60,124 bases of DNA, taken from positions 1 through 60,124 of the forward strand of contig NZ_VCHX02000117.1 of the NCBI RefSeq assembly GCF_005768555.2, written 5' to 3'. The notes under the pieces were generated by a model that made no database searches, was not told the origin of the DNA, and was given only the letters and a program-made list of their open reading frames with translations. Position 1 is the stretch's first letter; the number at the start of each line of letters is the position of its first letter. Below are positions 51,644 to 60,066 of this stretch, in pieces. The translations under genes and the position numbers were made by a program. Origin of the DNA: Streptomyces sporangiiformans. Lineage in GTDB: Bacteria; Actinomycetota; Actinomycetes; Streptomycetales; Streptomycetaceae.

Positions 51644-52678
51644 TCAGGAGACCGCTGCCGTGGTCCCCCGGGCGATCAGCCGGGGGGCGAGGACGATCTC
51701 ACGGAACGCGGTGCGGCCCCCATCGAGGCGTTCGACGGCGGCCGTCACAGCATGGCGAGCCTGCTCCTCCGCGTTCTGGCTGACCGTGGTGAGGTCGAAA
51801 CACCCCAGCCGGGACAGCGTGTCGTCGTCGTAGCCGGCCACGGACACGGCACCCGGGACGGCGATCCCGGCCCGCCCGAGAGCGGCGAGCAGGCCGATGG
51901 CCGACTGGTCGTTGTAGGCCACTACGGCGGTCGGCAGGTCGCCGCTGCCGAGAAGGCGCCGTGCGGCCGTTTCGCCGGCCTTCTCGGTGGAGTCGCCGCG
52001 GAGGACCCTGATGTGCGCTTCCAGCCCGTTGTGACGCATCGCGGCGCGGTAGCCACAGCGCCGGTCAGTGGCGATGACGTCCTTGCCGCCGTCGACGTAG
52101 GCGATCGACCGGTGACCGAGACCGGCCAGGTGGTCGACGATCTGACCCACTCCGTCCTCGTCCGCGGTGCGCACGACATCCACGTCGACGGAGGCGACCC
52201 GGCGGCCCACGGCGATGACGGGAGTCGTCCGGCCGAGGGCGGTGAGTGCGGCCGCGGGGGCGGTGGGACCGAGGAGGATCAGCGCCTCGCTGCGGAAGGC
52301 GAGGAGCGTCTCGACGGCGGTTTGCTCGCCACGAGTGCGAGTCTGGGTGCTCAGGACGAGGTCGTAGCCGACCTGTTGGGCGGCCGTGTGCAGGTGCTCG
52401 ACCAGCTCGGCGTGAAAGGGGCTGTGGATGTCGACCATGACACCGAGCAGCCGACTGCGCCGACGTGCCAGCAGGCTGGCGTTGCGGTCGGGGCGGTATC
52501 CGAGGGCGTCTGCCGCCTTCAGCACCCGGTCGCGGGTTCTCTCGCTGGGACCCGGCACGCCGCGCAGGACCAGGGAGACCGATGCCGTCGACAAGCCCAC
52601 GCGGGCTGCCACGTCCTCCAGGCGGGGACGCGGAGTCGTACCGTTGCCGCGCGCCCGGGCTGAGCCTGACTCATCCAC
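51644..52678 (-). CDS. LacI-family transcriptional regulator 2
   Basis: Repressor of 344 residues, probably for the CUT2 importer. Helix-turn-helix and hinge are complete (RLEDVAARVGLSTASVSLVLRGV, RVLKAADALGYRPDRNASLLARRRS, about 19-70), followed by the sugar-sensing domain (VMVDIHSPFHAELVEHLH, AVVAYNDQSAIGLLAAL, VSVAGYDDDTLSRL). GTG 52678 has GGGAGGG upstream. The perfect TAAAGCGCTTTA palindromes 71 bp before this gene and before the importer gene give a simple model: one repressor controls itself and the importer. It runs in the same direction as the importer genes, about 525 bp upstream of them. Effector unknown. Confidence 0.93.
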   Translation of the reverse strand: MDESGSARARGNGTTPRPRLEDVAARVGLSTASVSLVLRGVPGPSERTRDRVLKAADALGYRPDRNASLLARRRSRLLGVMVDIHSPFHAELVEHLHTAAQQVGYDLVLSTQTRTRGEQTAVETLLAFRSEALILLGPTAPAAALTALGRTTPVIAVGRRVASVDVDVVRTADEDGVGQIVDHLAGLGHRSIAYVDGGKDVIATDRRCGYRAAMRHNGLEAHIRVLRGDSTEKAGETAARRLLGSGDLPTAVVAYNDQSAIGLLAALGRAGIAVPGAVSVAGYDDDTLSRLGCFDLTTVSQNAEEQARHAVTAAVERLDGGRTAFREIVLAPRLIARGTTAAVS

Positions 52679-52748
52679 ACACCCTCCCCGGTGAACGTTC
52701 GCAACACCCTTGACGCACCCCCGCGGCGGCGCTCACAGTACCAGCATC

Positions 52749-52760
52749 TAAAGCGCTTTA
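52749..52760. promoter_or_regulatory. Perfect LacI-type operator TAAAGCGCTTTA upstream of the LacI 2 gene
   Basis: The second copy of the 12-bp palindrome, 71 bp before the GTG start, where it can block the gene's own promoter. Confidence 0.8.
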
Positions 52761-52922
52761 AGCTGCGTCGTCGCTGGTCGCTGCCCAGACCGCGCCGTGC
52801 GCGGCGTACGGTCGCGACCTCGTCCCGATCCTGGAGGTGCCCGCAGACGCACCGGGCGCGGATGGCAGGCGGCACGGGCACGCTGTTGCCTGCCGAAGCC
52901 GCGCGGGGAGGCGAACCGGGCG

Positions 52923-54554
52923 TCAAGGCATACGCCCCTCCCCTCCCCCGGTGGGCTGTTCACCGGTGAGCCAGCGCAGGGCGAACCAGAGTTCCATCCG
53001 GACGTCGAGATCCTCAAAATCCACGTCGAGCAGTTCGGCCGACTTGGCGATGCGTCGGCGCACGGTGTTGCGATGGATCTCGAGAGCGGCTGCGGTGCGG
53101 TCCCAGTTGCCGTGGTGCGCAAGCCAGGTGCGCAGGGTCTCCAGCAGAACGACGGGGCCGGGCGCGGAGGCTTCGGTGAGAGGGGCGAAGCGGGCCTGCG
53201 CGAGCGCGACGGCATCGCCCGCGCTGACCAGGGAGTGCATGGTCAGGTCCTGGGTGCGGTGCCGTGCCAGGGACGAGCCCGTGGCGACGGCATGGCGCAG
53301 CATGCGATCGGCCTGCCTGTCGGCGATCGCGAGGTCGGCGGCGGCGACGGGTGAGCTGATGCCGAGGGTCCAGCCGAGTCGGACGGCCGGGTCGAGATCG
53401 GGCGGTGCGGAAGCGGGGGCGCTCGGGATCAGTGCGCGCAGAGTGGTGCCGTCGATGTCGAGGTAGGGAGTGCCCAGGGCGGTGCCGAGGGCAGCCAGTT
53501 GCACAGGGCCCCCACCGGGACGCACCGTTGCCCCGGGGCCCGGCCCCGCGAGGCGGCCGTGGACCACGACCCAGCTGTCCTGCCGTGCGGCCGACGACAG
53601 GAGCGGGGCCACGTCGACCGGGTCCTGACCGAGCATCAGGCGGACCAGCGCCGCGGACGCGAGGGTGTCGGTGCCCAGGGCGTGCCGGGGAGTGGTGAGC
53701 AGCGACAGCAGGACGAGAGCGGTGCCGATCACGGACCGGTGCACGGCGGTGGGCGCCACGGCGGCCGCGACGCCGAGAACGAACGGGCCGTCGGCGGTCT
53801 GTGCGGGGAGGGTGTGCACCGTGAGGTGGACCTCGGCGTTGTGCTCGGCCGCTGCTGTAGGCGGCTGCGGCCGTCCGTCGGCGGAGCGGGACCGCACGCG
53901 GGCCGTGGTGCGCGCGGCGAGTGCGCGCACCTGATCCGCGGCGGATGCGCTCGGCCTGGTGCCGGCGGCGAGGAGTTCATTGCCGAGCGGATCGAGCAGG
54001 ACGGTCCAGGCGCCGAGCCGTGCGGCGAGTTGGTGCAGAACGGCTTTCAGCGCGTCGGTGCGGGCCGCAGCCGTGGCGAGGGCCCCCTGGGCCTCGGAGA
54101 TCTGGCGCAGTTCCTGGTGCCGGGCCTCGGCCATGGCCGCGTGGGCGGCATGGTTCACGGCGACGAACGGCGTCTCGGGCGGGATCCGCAGCAAGGGCAG
54201 TCCGTGCCGGTCGCAGGCTCGAATCAGGGCGGGCGGGACCTCGTCGTGCACGGGGGCCACACCGAAGCCGAGCGCCGCGATGTCCGCCTGGACGACGCGC
54301 CGTACGTAGGCGTCGATGCCGTCGGCGGTCTTCGGAAGGCGGACGCCGGCGATGAGCAGGAGTTCACTTCCGAGCAAGTACGGGGCGGGGTCTTCCAGTT
54401 CCGTGGTGCCGATCGTCCCGACGAGGCGGTCCTCTCGGGGCCCGGCGACCTGCCGCATCCCCAAGCCGGCGTCGGCGAGCAGAGTGCTCAGCGGGATCGC
54501 CGGGGTGCCCGGCGCGGATGGGGTGGGGGTGGGAATTGGGGTGGTCGGCGGCAT
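52923..54554 (-). CDS. PucR-family transcriptional regulator
   Basis: A 543-residue regulator. The N-terminal PucR sensor (about 25-160: IPLSTLLADAGLGMRQVAGPRED, IGTTELEDPAPYLLGSELLLIAG) is followed by a GAF-like middle part and a C-terminal PucR-type helix-turn-helix (LLETLRTWLAHHGNWDRTAAALEIHRNTVRRRIAKSAELL). Known PucR proteins activate purine or amine breakdown genes. ATG 54554 was chosen because GAGGAA precedes it. It is divergent from the sodium:solute symporter and class II aldolase-like genes, so these are its likely targets. The C-terminal tail (TGEQPTGGGEGRMP) is low complexity. Confidence 0.9.
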   Translation of the reverse strand: MPPTTPIPTPTPSAPGTPAIPLSTLLADAGLGMRQVAGPREDRLVGTIGTTELEDPAPYLLGSELLLIAGVRLPKTADGIDAYVRRVVQADIAALGFGVAPVHDEVPPALIRACDRHGLPLLRIPPETPFVAVNHAAHAAMAEARHQELRQISEAQGALATAAARTDALKAVLHQLAARLGAWTVLLDPLGNELLAAGTRPSASAADQVRALAARTTARVRSRSADGRPQPPTAAAEHNAEVHLTVHTLPAQTADGPFVLGVAAAVAPTAVHRSVIGTALVLLSLLTTPRHALGTDTLASAALVRLMLGQDPVDVAPLLSSAARQDSWVVVHGRLAGPGPGATVRPGGGPVQLAALGTALGTPYLDIDGTTLRALIPSAPASAPPDLDPAVRLGWTLGISSPVAAADLAIADRQADRMLRHAVATGSSLARHRTQDLTMHSLVSAGDAVALAQARFAPLTEASAPGPVVLLETLRTWLAHHGNWDRTAAALEIHRNTVRRRIAKSAELLDVDFEDLDVRMELWFALRWLTGEQPTGGGEGRMP

Positions 54555-54878
54555 GTGCGGTTCCTCGGAATCGTCGTGCACCACCGGCGGGTTGATTCAT
54601 CCCTCGGCAGTCAGGATATGAGACGAATGCGCCACTGTGGTGTCAAGTCCCCGGCGGCCTACGGTTGTCGGACTCCCACCGGACACCGGGCACACACCGT
54701 TCCACACCGGCACCACCGTCCCCCCACGTCCCCCCACGTCCCCCACCGTGGTCCAGCCCGGCTGTCGCCCCTGAGCAGCAAAGCCGCCGCCCTACCCGGC
54801 CTGCGCGCAGCCGCTCCCTGACTCGAGCATCCCGGTACCGCGTTCCCCGACGCGGGCCGCCAACGACCGGAGGACGTC
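54555..54878. other. Divergent control region between PucR and symporter genes
   Basis: No gene is seen in this 324-bp gap. It contains a C-rich tandem run of CGTCCCCCCA-type units at about 54718-54747 and must hold the two divergent promoters. No convincing palindromic PucR site was recognised. Confidence 0.5.
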
Positions 54879-56372
54879 ATGGGCGTCGACTACGTAGTGA
54901 TCATCGGATATCTGCTCGGCATCGTCGCCGTCGGGTGGTGGGGCAAGAGACGCGCCCGTTCCACCAGCGACTTCCTCGTCGCCGGACGGCGCCTCGGCCC
55001 GGCCATGTACTCCGGCACCATGGCCGCCGTGGTCATCGGTGGCGCCTCCACCATCGGCGGTGTACGCCTCGGCTACACCTACGGCCTGTCCGGCGCCTGG
55101 ATGGTCTTCACCATCGGCTTCGGACTGCTGGCACTGAGCGTCTGCTTCTCCGCCCGCATCGCCCGGCTGCGGGTCTACACCGTCGCCGACATGCTGTCCC
55201 TTCGCTACGGCGACTCGGCCAGCGTCATCTCCGGCCTGGTGATGTGGATTTACACCCTGATGCTCGCCGTCACCTCCACCATCGCCTACGCCACCGTCTT
55301 CGACGTCCTCTTCGACGTGCCTCGCTGGGCCGCCGTCGTCATCGGCGGCACGATCGTGGTCGGTTACTCGGCCCTCGGCGGCATGTGGTCGATCACCCTC
55401 ACCGACATGGTGCAGTTCGTGGTCAAGAGCATCGGCGTTCTCGTGGTGTTGCTGCCGGTCGCGGTAGTCAAGGCCGGCGGTTTCTCCGAGCTGTCCGCCC
55501 AACTCCCCGACAGCTACCTGTCGTTCGGATCCATCGGCGCCGAGAGCATCTTCACCTACGTGCTGATCTACACCTTCGGCATGCTGATCGGCCAGGACAT
55601 CTGGCAGCGCGTCTTCACCGCCCGCAGCGACAGGGTCGCTTCCTGGGGCGGCACCGTCGCCGGCCTGTACTGCCTGTTCTACGCACTGGCCGGCGCCGTG
55701 ATCGGCATGGCCACCAAGGTCCTCCACCCCCACCTCGCCGACGCGGACAGCGCCTTCGCGACCATCGTCGAGAGCGCCCTGCCGACCGGCGTGAAGGGCC
55801 TGGTTCTGGCCGCCGCCCTGTCCGCGATGATGTCCACCGCCAGTGGCGCCCTGATCGCCTCCGCCACCGTGGCCAACAACGACATCTGGCACCGAGTGCG
55901 TGCCCTCGGCGGACGAACCGTCCACCGGCAACCCGGCGAGGACCACGACGAGATCGCCTCCAACCGGATTGCCATCATCATCCTCGGCGCGGTGTCCATC
56001 GCTCTCGCCTGCCTGCTCGACGACGTCCTCGCAGCCCTCACGGTCGCCTACAACCTGCTGGTCGGCGGCCTGTTGGTGCCCATCCTCGGCGGTCTGCTCT
56101 GGAAGCGCGGCAACTTGCCCGGGGCTCTCGCGGCCATGACCGCCGGCAGCGTCACCGTCATCGCCCTGATGGCCACCGAGGGCATGCTCGCCAACGAGCC
56201 CATCTACTACGGCCTCGCCACCAGCCTGGTCGCCTACGCCGCGGTCAGCCTCTCCACCCGGCCCACCGATTCACGCGTCCTCGACCAGTGGCGCCGCCGC
56301 CTCGCCGGACAGGCCACCGATCCCGACAGCGGCCAAGCCGCGCAGCCCACGACGGCATCAACTTCCCTCTGA
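54879..56372 (+). CDS. Sodium:solute symporter (SSS family)
   Basis: Membrane transporter of 497 residues, with about 13 helices, driven by sodium or protons. Family features: N-terminal helix DYVVIIGYLLGIVAVGWWG, the conserved RSTSDFLVAGRRLG, GGASTIGGVRLGYTYGLSG and the sodium-site helix LAAALSAMMSTASGALIASATV. GGAGG precedes ATG 54879. It is followed by the aldolase-like gene after 38 bases and is divergent from PucR. Substrates of this family range from sugars and amino acids to purine-pathway compounds and carboxylates; with PucR as neighbour a nitrogen-containing or hydroxy-acid compound is a reasonable guess, nothing more. Confidence 0.9.
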   Translation: MGVDYVVIIGYLLGIVAVGWWGKRRARSTSDFLVAGRRLGPAMYSGTMAAVVIGGASTIGGVRLGYTYGLSGAWMVFTIGFGLLALSVCFSARIARLRVYTVADMLSLRYGDSASVISGLVMWIYTLMLAVTSTIAYATVFDVLFDVPRWAAVVIGGTIVVGYSALGGMWSITLTDMVQFVVKSIGVLVVLLPVAVVKAGGFSELSAQLPDSYLSFGSIGAESIFTYVLIYTFGMLIGQDIWQRVFTARSDRVASWGGTVAGLYCLFYALAGAVIGMATKVLHPHLADADSAFATIVESALPTGVKGLVLAAALSAMMSTASGALIASATVANNDIWHRVRALGGRTVHRQPGEDHDEIASNRIAIIILGAVSIALACLLDDVLAALTVAYNLLVGGLLVPILGGLLWKRGNLPGALAAMTAGSVTVIALMATEGMLANEPIYYGLATSLVAYAAVSLSTRPTDSRVLDQWRRRLAGQATDPDSGQAAQPTTASTSL

Positions 56373-56398
56373 CGCTTCGACAGCTGACGCTTCGACAG
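56369..56398. repeat. Exact tandem duplication of 15 bp between symporter and aldolase genes
   Basis: CTGACGCTTCGACAG is present twice without a gap; the symporter stop codon lies in the first copy and the ribosome site of the next gene follows the second. Confidence 0.85.
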
Positions 56399-56410
56399 GA
56401 GTTAGGTTTC

Positions 56411-57238
56411 ATGGCCACCAACGCCACACCCGCTGAGACCGCCTCGCCCACCGCCGCAGCCACGTCCATGCCCACCGGACAACAGGCCCACAGCGAGGAA
56501 GAACGGCGTCTGCGGAGCGAACTGGCCGCCGTCTACCGGCTCGTGGCGCACTTCCGCATGACCGACCTGATCTTCACCCACATCTCGCTGCGGCTGCCTG
56601 GTCCCGACCACCACTTCCTCATCAATCCCTACGGGCTGCTCTTCGAGGAGATCACCGCGTCCAGCCTCGTCAAGATCGACCTTCACGGCAACCCCGTCGA
56701 GCCGACCCCGCACCCGGTCAACCCCGCCGGATTCGTCATCCACAGCGCGATCCACGCCGCCCGGCCCGACGCCCACTGCGTGCTGCACACCCACACCAGG
56801 GCCGGCTGCGCCGTCGCCGCGCAGCGGGACGGACTGCTGCCGGTCAACCAGATGTCCATGGAGTTCCACCAGCGAATCGGCTACCACGACTACGAGGGCG
56901 TCGCCCTCAACCTCGACGAGCAGCAGCGCCTTGTCGCCGACATCGGCGACCACCCCGCGCTCATCCTGCGCAACCACGGCCTGCTCACCGTCGGCGAGAC
57001 CGCCGCCGAGGCGTTCCTGCGCATGTACTACCTGGAGAAGGCCTGCGAGATCCAGGTCACCGCCCAGGCCGGCAACACCCCCCTCACCCTGCCGCCCGCC
57101 GACGTACGCGAGCAAACCGCCCGCCAACTGCGCGGCGAGGAACACGGTTCCGACCTCCAGGACCGTCAGGCCTACGACCTGGCCTGGCAGGCCCTGCTCC
57201 GCCTGCTGGAACGCATCGCCCCCGACTACGCAGACTGA
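56411..57238 (+). CDS. Class II aldolase/adducin-family protein
   Basis: A zinc enzyme-like protein of 275 residues. A Thr/Ala-rich N-terminus of about 27 residues precedes the aldolase II fold: DLIFTHISLRLPG, FLINPYGLLFEEITASSLVKID, metal ligands His126 and His128 (VLHTHTRAG) and a third His189 (ILRNHGLLTVG). The family includes sugar-phosphate aldolases, epimerases, and decarboxylases; this branch (EFHQRIGYHDYEG) is close to proteins of unknown reaction often paired with amine or hydroxy-acid pathways. GACAGGAG precedes ATG 56411. It follows the symporter in one operon, so it probably acts on the imported compound or its product. Exact reaction not assignable. Confidence 0.85.
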   Translation: MATNATPAETASPTAAATSMPTGQQAHSEEERRLRSELAAVYRLVAHFRMTDLIFTHISLRLPGPDHHFLINPYGLLFEEITASSLVKIDLHGNPVEPTPHPVNPAGFVIHSAIHAARPDAHCVLHTHTRAGCAVAAQRDGLLPVNQMSMEFHQRIGYHDYEGVALNLDEQQRLVADIGDHPALILRNHGLLTVGETAAEAFLRMYYLEKACEIQVTAQAGNTPLTLPPADVREQTARQLRGEEHGSDLQDRQAYDLAWQALLRLLERIAPDYAD

Positions 57239-57381
57239 TCGCCTCCACGCCACCGGCTCCGGGCGGACACGGACACGACGCCGAGCGCCTGCGCGTCGCC
57301 GGCCGCGAAGACGGCCGTGGGCGGATCGTCGGAGCGCAGGATCCGCAGGCCGGCGAGGGTCCTCGTCGGCCGGCGTCGAGA
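57226..57381 (-). pseudogene. Remnant of a LacI-family regulator (C-terminal fragment)
   Basis: A 51-codon open stretch on the minus strand reads LAGLRILRSDDPPTAVFAAG, then DAQALGV, the well-known strand of the LacI sensor domain (PPTAVFAAxDxQALGV). There is no start, no DNA-binding part and a stop codon (57382-57384) just upstream, and the fragment overlaps the end of the aldolase gene. It is too short to work and looks like the decayed end of a former LacI gene. Confidence 0.65.
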
Positions 57382-57531
57382 TCACGATGATCAGCCGGCG
57401 CGGCTTCTACCGGGAGGCCCGTTCGCCTCTACCGATCGATAGAGAGCATCCGCGGGGAGCGGGGGCTCGGGGGACGGTGTGGGAGACGGCGTGAGCAGGG
57501 ATGAGGTGCCCGTCCGACGCCGCCCCGCGCA

Positions 57532-57565
57532 GGCGGGGCGGTGGCGTTCATGCCACCGCCCCGCC
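57532..57565. terminator. Perfect bidirectional terminator hairpin
   Basis: Two 14-base arms (57532-57545 and 57552-57565) pair perfectly around the six-base loop GTTCAT. It lies between the plus-strand aldolase gene and the minus-strand deiminase gene and can stop both. The rest of 57382-57652 shows no intact gene. Confidence 0.85.
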
Positions 57566-57652
57566 GCGCCGAAGTCCCCGGTGGACACGGGCCGGAGGGC
57601 AGCTACCTGGACCGGGTAACCGAGGCGGCCGACGCGTGAACGGGGCTACGGG

Positions 57653-59617
57653 TCACCGCGCCCTGCGCTCCCACCACGCGGCCGAGGCGTCGCGCAGGGT
57701 GTTGGTGCCGCAGTGCACCTCGCCCATGCCGAGGTGGTACGTGTACCAGTCGTCGATGTACGACACCTTCAGGCCGACTCGCCTGTATACGGCGGTGACA
57801 GCCTCGGTGAAGATGTCCTTGCCGGCGACGACGGGGCCCCACTGGCGCGGGGCGAGGTAACGGTCGCGGGAGAGCAGGATGCCATTGACGGCGCCGGGGA
57901 CGTACGCACTGGTCTTGACGGTCGGGGCGGCAGGAGCGCTCGCGTCGCCGGCGAGCCACTTCTGCTGACCGTGCTTCTCGAGCGTGTCCACGAGGGGCGT
58001 GGTGCCGCCCATGCGTGTCAGGCGCGGCACGGAGATGCCTTCTCCGCCTTCCACCGGCTCGGTGTCGCGAACGTACAAGGCAGGCACCCGCACGATCTCG
58101 TCGTCGGTGACGCCCGTCTCGCGCTTGAGTATGTCCAGGTTGGCCGCGATGCGCTCGGCCGCCATGGCGTTGTCGGCCACCAGATGCCGGTTGGCGAGGG
58201 CCTCGTCGATGGTCTCCTTCGGCGCCGGCATGCCCTGGCGGCGCGGAACCGAGAACATCTTGGTCCCGCCGTGGCCGTCTCGCTTGGCATCACGCAGCAG
58301 CCGCAGCCCGGCCTCGGGGTCGGCGACACCGATCCGCCAGCCGCGCGGGGTGTCGGCGGGCAGGAACTGCACGAACTCATCGACATGACCGACGCCCAGC
58401 CACGAGGTGTCCAGCAGCAGCGGATCCTGCAGGCCCTGGGACTTCAACAGCGTGCGCATCGCCTTCGACGGCCGCGCGCCGCTGTCCTTGCGGTAGCCCA
58501 TGATGATCCGCCCGGCCGGGAACGAGCGGCCGCCGTGGGCGTAAGGCGGGACGGTCTCCAGGTTTCCCATGGAGTTGAGCGACCAGTCGTCCGGCCGGCC
58601 CCGGTCGAAGGCCTGCACGACGCCGATGTCCCGGCCGCGCACCTTCTCGAACAGCTCCCGGCCCGCCTCACGGTCAGACTGGGCCGAGCGCAGCATCACG
58701 CGCATCACCTGTTGACGCCCGCCCGGTCCGGTCATGCTGACGTAGGCCGGCTCGACGAAGTCCTGCGCCCAGATGTCCTCGTACTTGTCGAAGGTCACGA
58801 GCGGCTTGGTGATACCGGCGCCCTTGGCCTCCTTCTCCAGTTCCCTGACGAACTTCCGCTGCAGTCCGCCCCATTCGCCTTCGCCGCGCACTTTGGTGAC
58901 CATCAACTGCTGGGTGTTCTGCAGATGGTGGTGGGTGAGGAGAGGAGCGACCCGCAGCGTGACCCTGTCGGACGTGGTCCGGCCGGCGGATGTCACGCTC
59001 AGGCGGATCACCGCCCGGCCGTCCCATTTCGCGCTGTCGCGGATCACATCGGTGGCTTCGACACCGAACTCCGCGCCGGAACGCAACTCGGCGGAGGACA
59101 GCCGGGTCCGGGAGGTGACCAGGACCCACCTTCCGGAACGCTTGACGAAGACCCGGGTGTGCTTGGCCCCCGCTGTGACCTGCACGCTGCCCTTGGCCCC
59201 GGACGGCAGGCCCCGCATCGGTACGGAGCGTACCCGGGCCAGGTCGGCGGCGTCGGCACGGCCGTTGACCTTGGTGTCGGAGGCGTCGTTGCAGGCGGCC
59301 AGCTTGGCGATGGACAGCGGTCTGCCACCGGGGCCGGTGACCGGGCAGCGCTTGGTGTCGTCGTCGGTGTTGGGCAGGTAGACCGCTCCACGCCCGGCGG
59401 ACCAGCTGTCCTCACCGGCCGTGTCGGTACCGCCGGTGAAGTCGACCCGGCCGTCACGGTTCACGTCCGCACGGAGGTCGGCCGACGAGGACGATTCCAC
59501 CGCGGAGGCGGGTGAGAGCGGTGCAGCCAGAACGGATCCGGCTGCGGCGAGGGCGAGGGCGAGGGCGAGGGCGACGGGTCCCGCGGAGTTCGTACGTAGA
59601 CGCGTACGTGTGCGCAC
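57653..59617 (-). CDS. Secreted peptidylarginine-deiminase-family protein
   Basis: Predicted exported enzyme turning protein or peptide arginine into citrulline. A 654-residue protein with a Sec signal peptide (1-~38, ending SPASAVES), a dockerin-like Asp-rich stretch (ADVNRDGRVDF, about 50), a middle beta domain and a C-terminal PAD domain (about 250-654). The full PAD catalytic set is seen: Asp286 (DIWAQDFVEPAY), His411 and Asp413 (GVGHVDEFVQF), and Cys636 (MGEVHCGTN). Spacing is close to animal PADs. GTG 59617 has AAGGGA upstream. It stands alone, between a terminator and a tRNA gene. Whether calcium is needed and what its target is cannot be told. Confidence 0.88.
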   Translation of the reverse strand: MRTRTRLRTNSAGPVALALALALAAAGSVLAAPLSPASAVESSSSADLRADVNRDGRVDFTGGTDTAGEDSWSAGRGAVYLPNTDDDTKRCPVTGPGGRPLSIAKLAACNDASDTKVNGRADAADLARVRSVPMRGLPSGAKGSVQVTAGAKHTRVFVKRSGRWVLVTSRTRLSSAELRSGAEFGVEATDVIRDSAKWDGRAVIRLSVTSAGRTTSDRVTLRVAPLLTHHHLQNTQQLMVTKVRGEGEWGGLQRKFVRELEKEAKGAGITKPLVTFDKYEDIWAQDFVEPAYVSMTGPGGRQQVMRVMLRSAQSDREAGRELFEKVRGRDIGVVQAFDRGRPDDWSLNSMGNLETVPPYAHGGRSFPAGRIIMGYRKDSGARPSKAMRTLLKSQGLQDPLLLDTSWLGVGHVDEFVQFLPADTPRGWRIGVADPEAGLRLLRDAKRDGHGGTKMFSVPRRQGMPAPKETIDEALANRHLVADNAMAAERIAANLDILKRETGVTDDEIVRVPALYVRDTEPVEGGEGISVPRLTRMGGTTPLVDTLEKHGQQKWLAGDASAPAAPTVKTSAYVPGAVNGILLSRDRYLAPRQWGPVVAGKDIFTEAVTAVYRRVGLKVSYIDDWYTYHLGMGEVHCGTNTLRDASAAWWERRAR

Positions 59618-59936
59618 TGCGCGTCCCTTCTCAGGTGGGGGGTGTGACGCCGTGCAAGAGGAGGAACGAGAGTTGTGCGTTCACTGGGGGGCGCGAGGTT
59701 CATACCTGGGTCTGTCGGCATCTCCCGTAAGGATCAGAGCGGACCAGACCCTGAGAGGTTTCGGGAGCGACGCTGATGCGGTGCAGAGCGGCTCCCGTTG
59801 CTCGCGAAAAAGGCCAGTCCAGACGCCCACGCCATCGAGGGACGACGTTTCCGCAGGTCAGAGGGGGAATCCCTCGATCTGGTGCGGTATTGGCGTGCGG
59901 CGGTCCGCGACCGCCGACAATCGCCCAAAACAACGA
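59618..59936. other. Gap between the deiminase gene and tRNA-Pro copy 2
   Basis: I see no supported gene, repeat or RNA in these 319 bases. They must hold the deiminase promoter on the minus strand. Confidence 0.5.
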
Positions 59937-59971
59937 AGAGACCACCTCGGGGTCAACCCGAAATGGCCTCT
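59937..59971 (-). terminator. Terminator hairpin downstream of tRNA-Pro (copy 2)
   Basis: AGAGACCA (59937-59944) pairs with TGGCCTCT (59964-59971), with an inner TCGGG/CCCGA stem. The fold is the same as after copy 1 but the bases differ, so pairing is kept by compensating changes. Confidence 0.65.
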
Positions 59972-59981
59972 GACCTGCTAC

Positions 59982-60066
<85 letters not shown>

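Noticed and set aside
54665..57238. A single 857-codon frame joining the symporter region to the aldolase
   Set aside because: Only the last 275 codons are protein-like; upstream it reads the symporter gene out of frame as Arg/Pro-rich sequence. The true aldolase start is ATG 56411.
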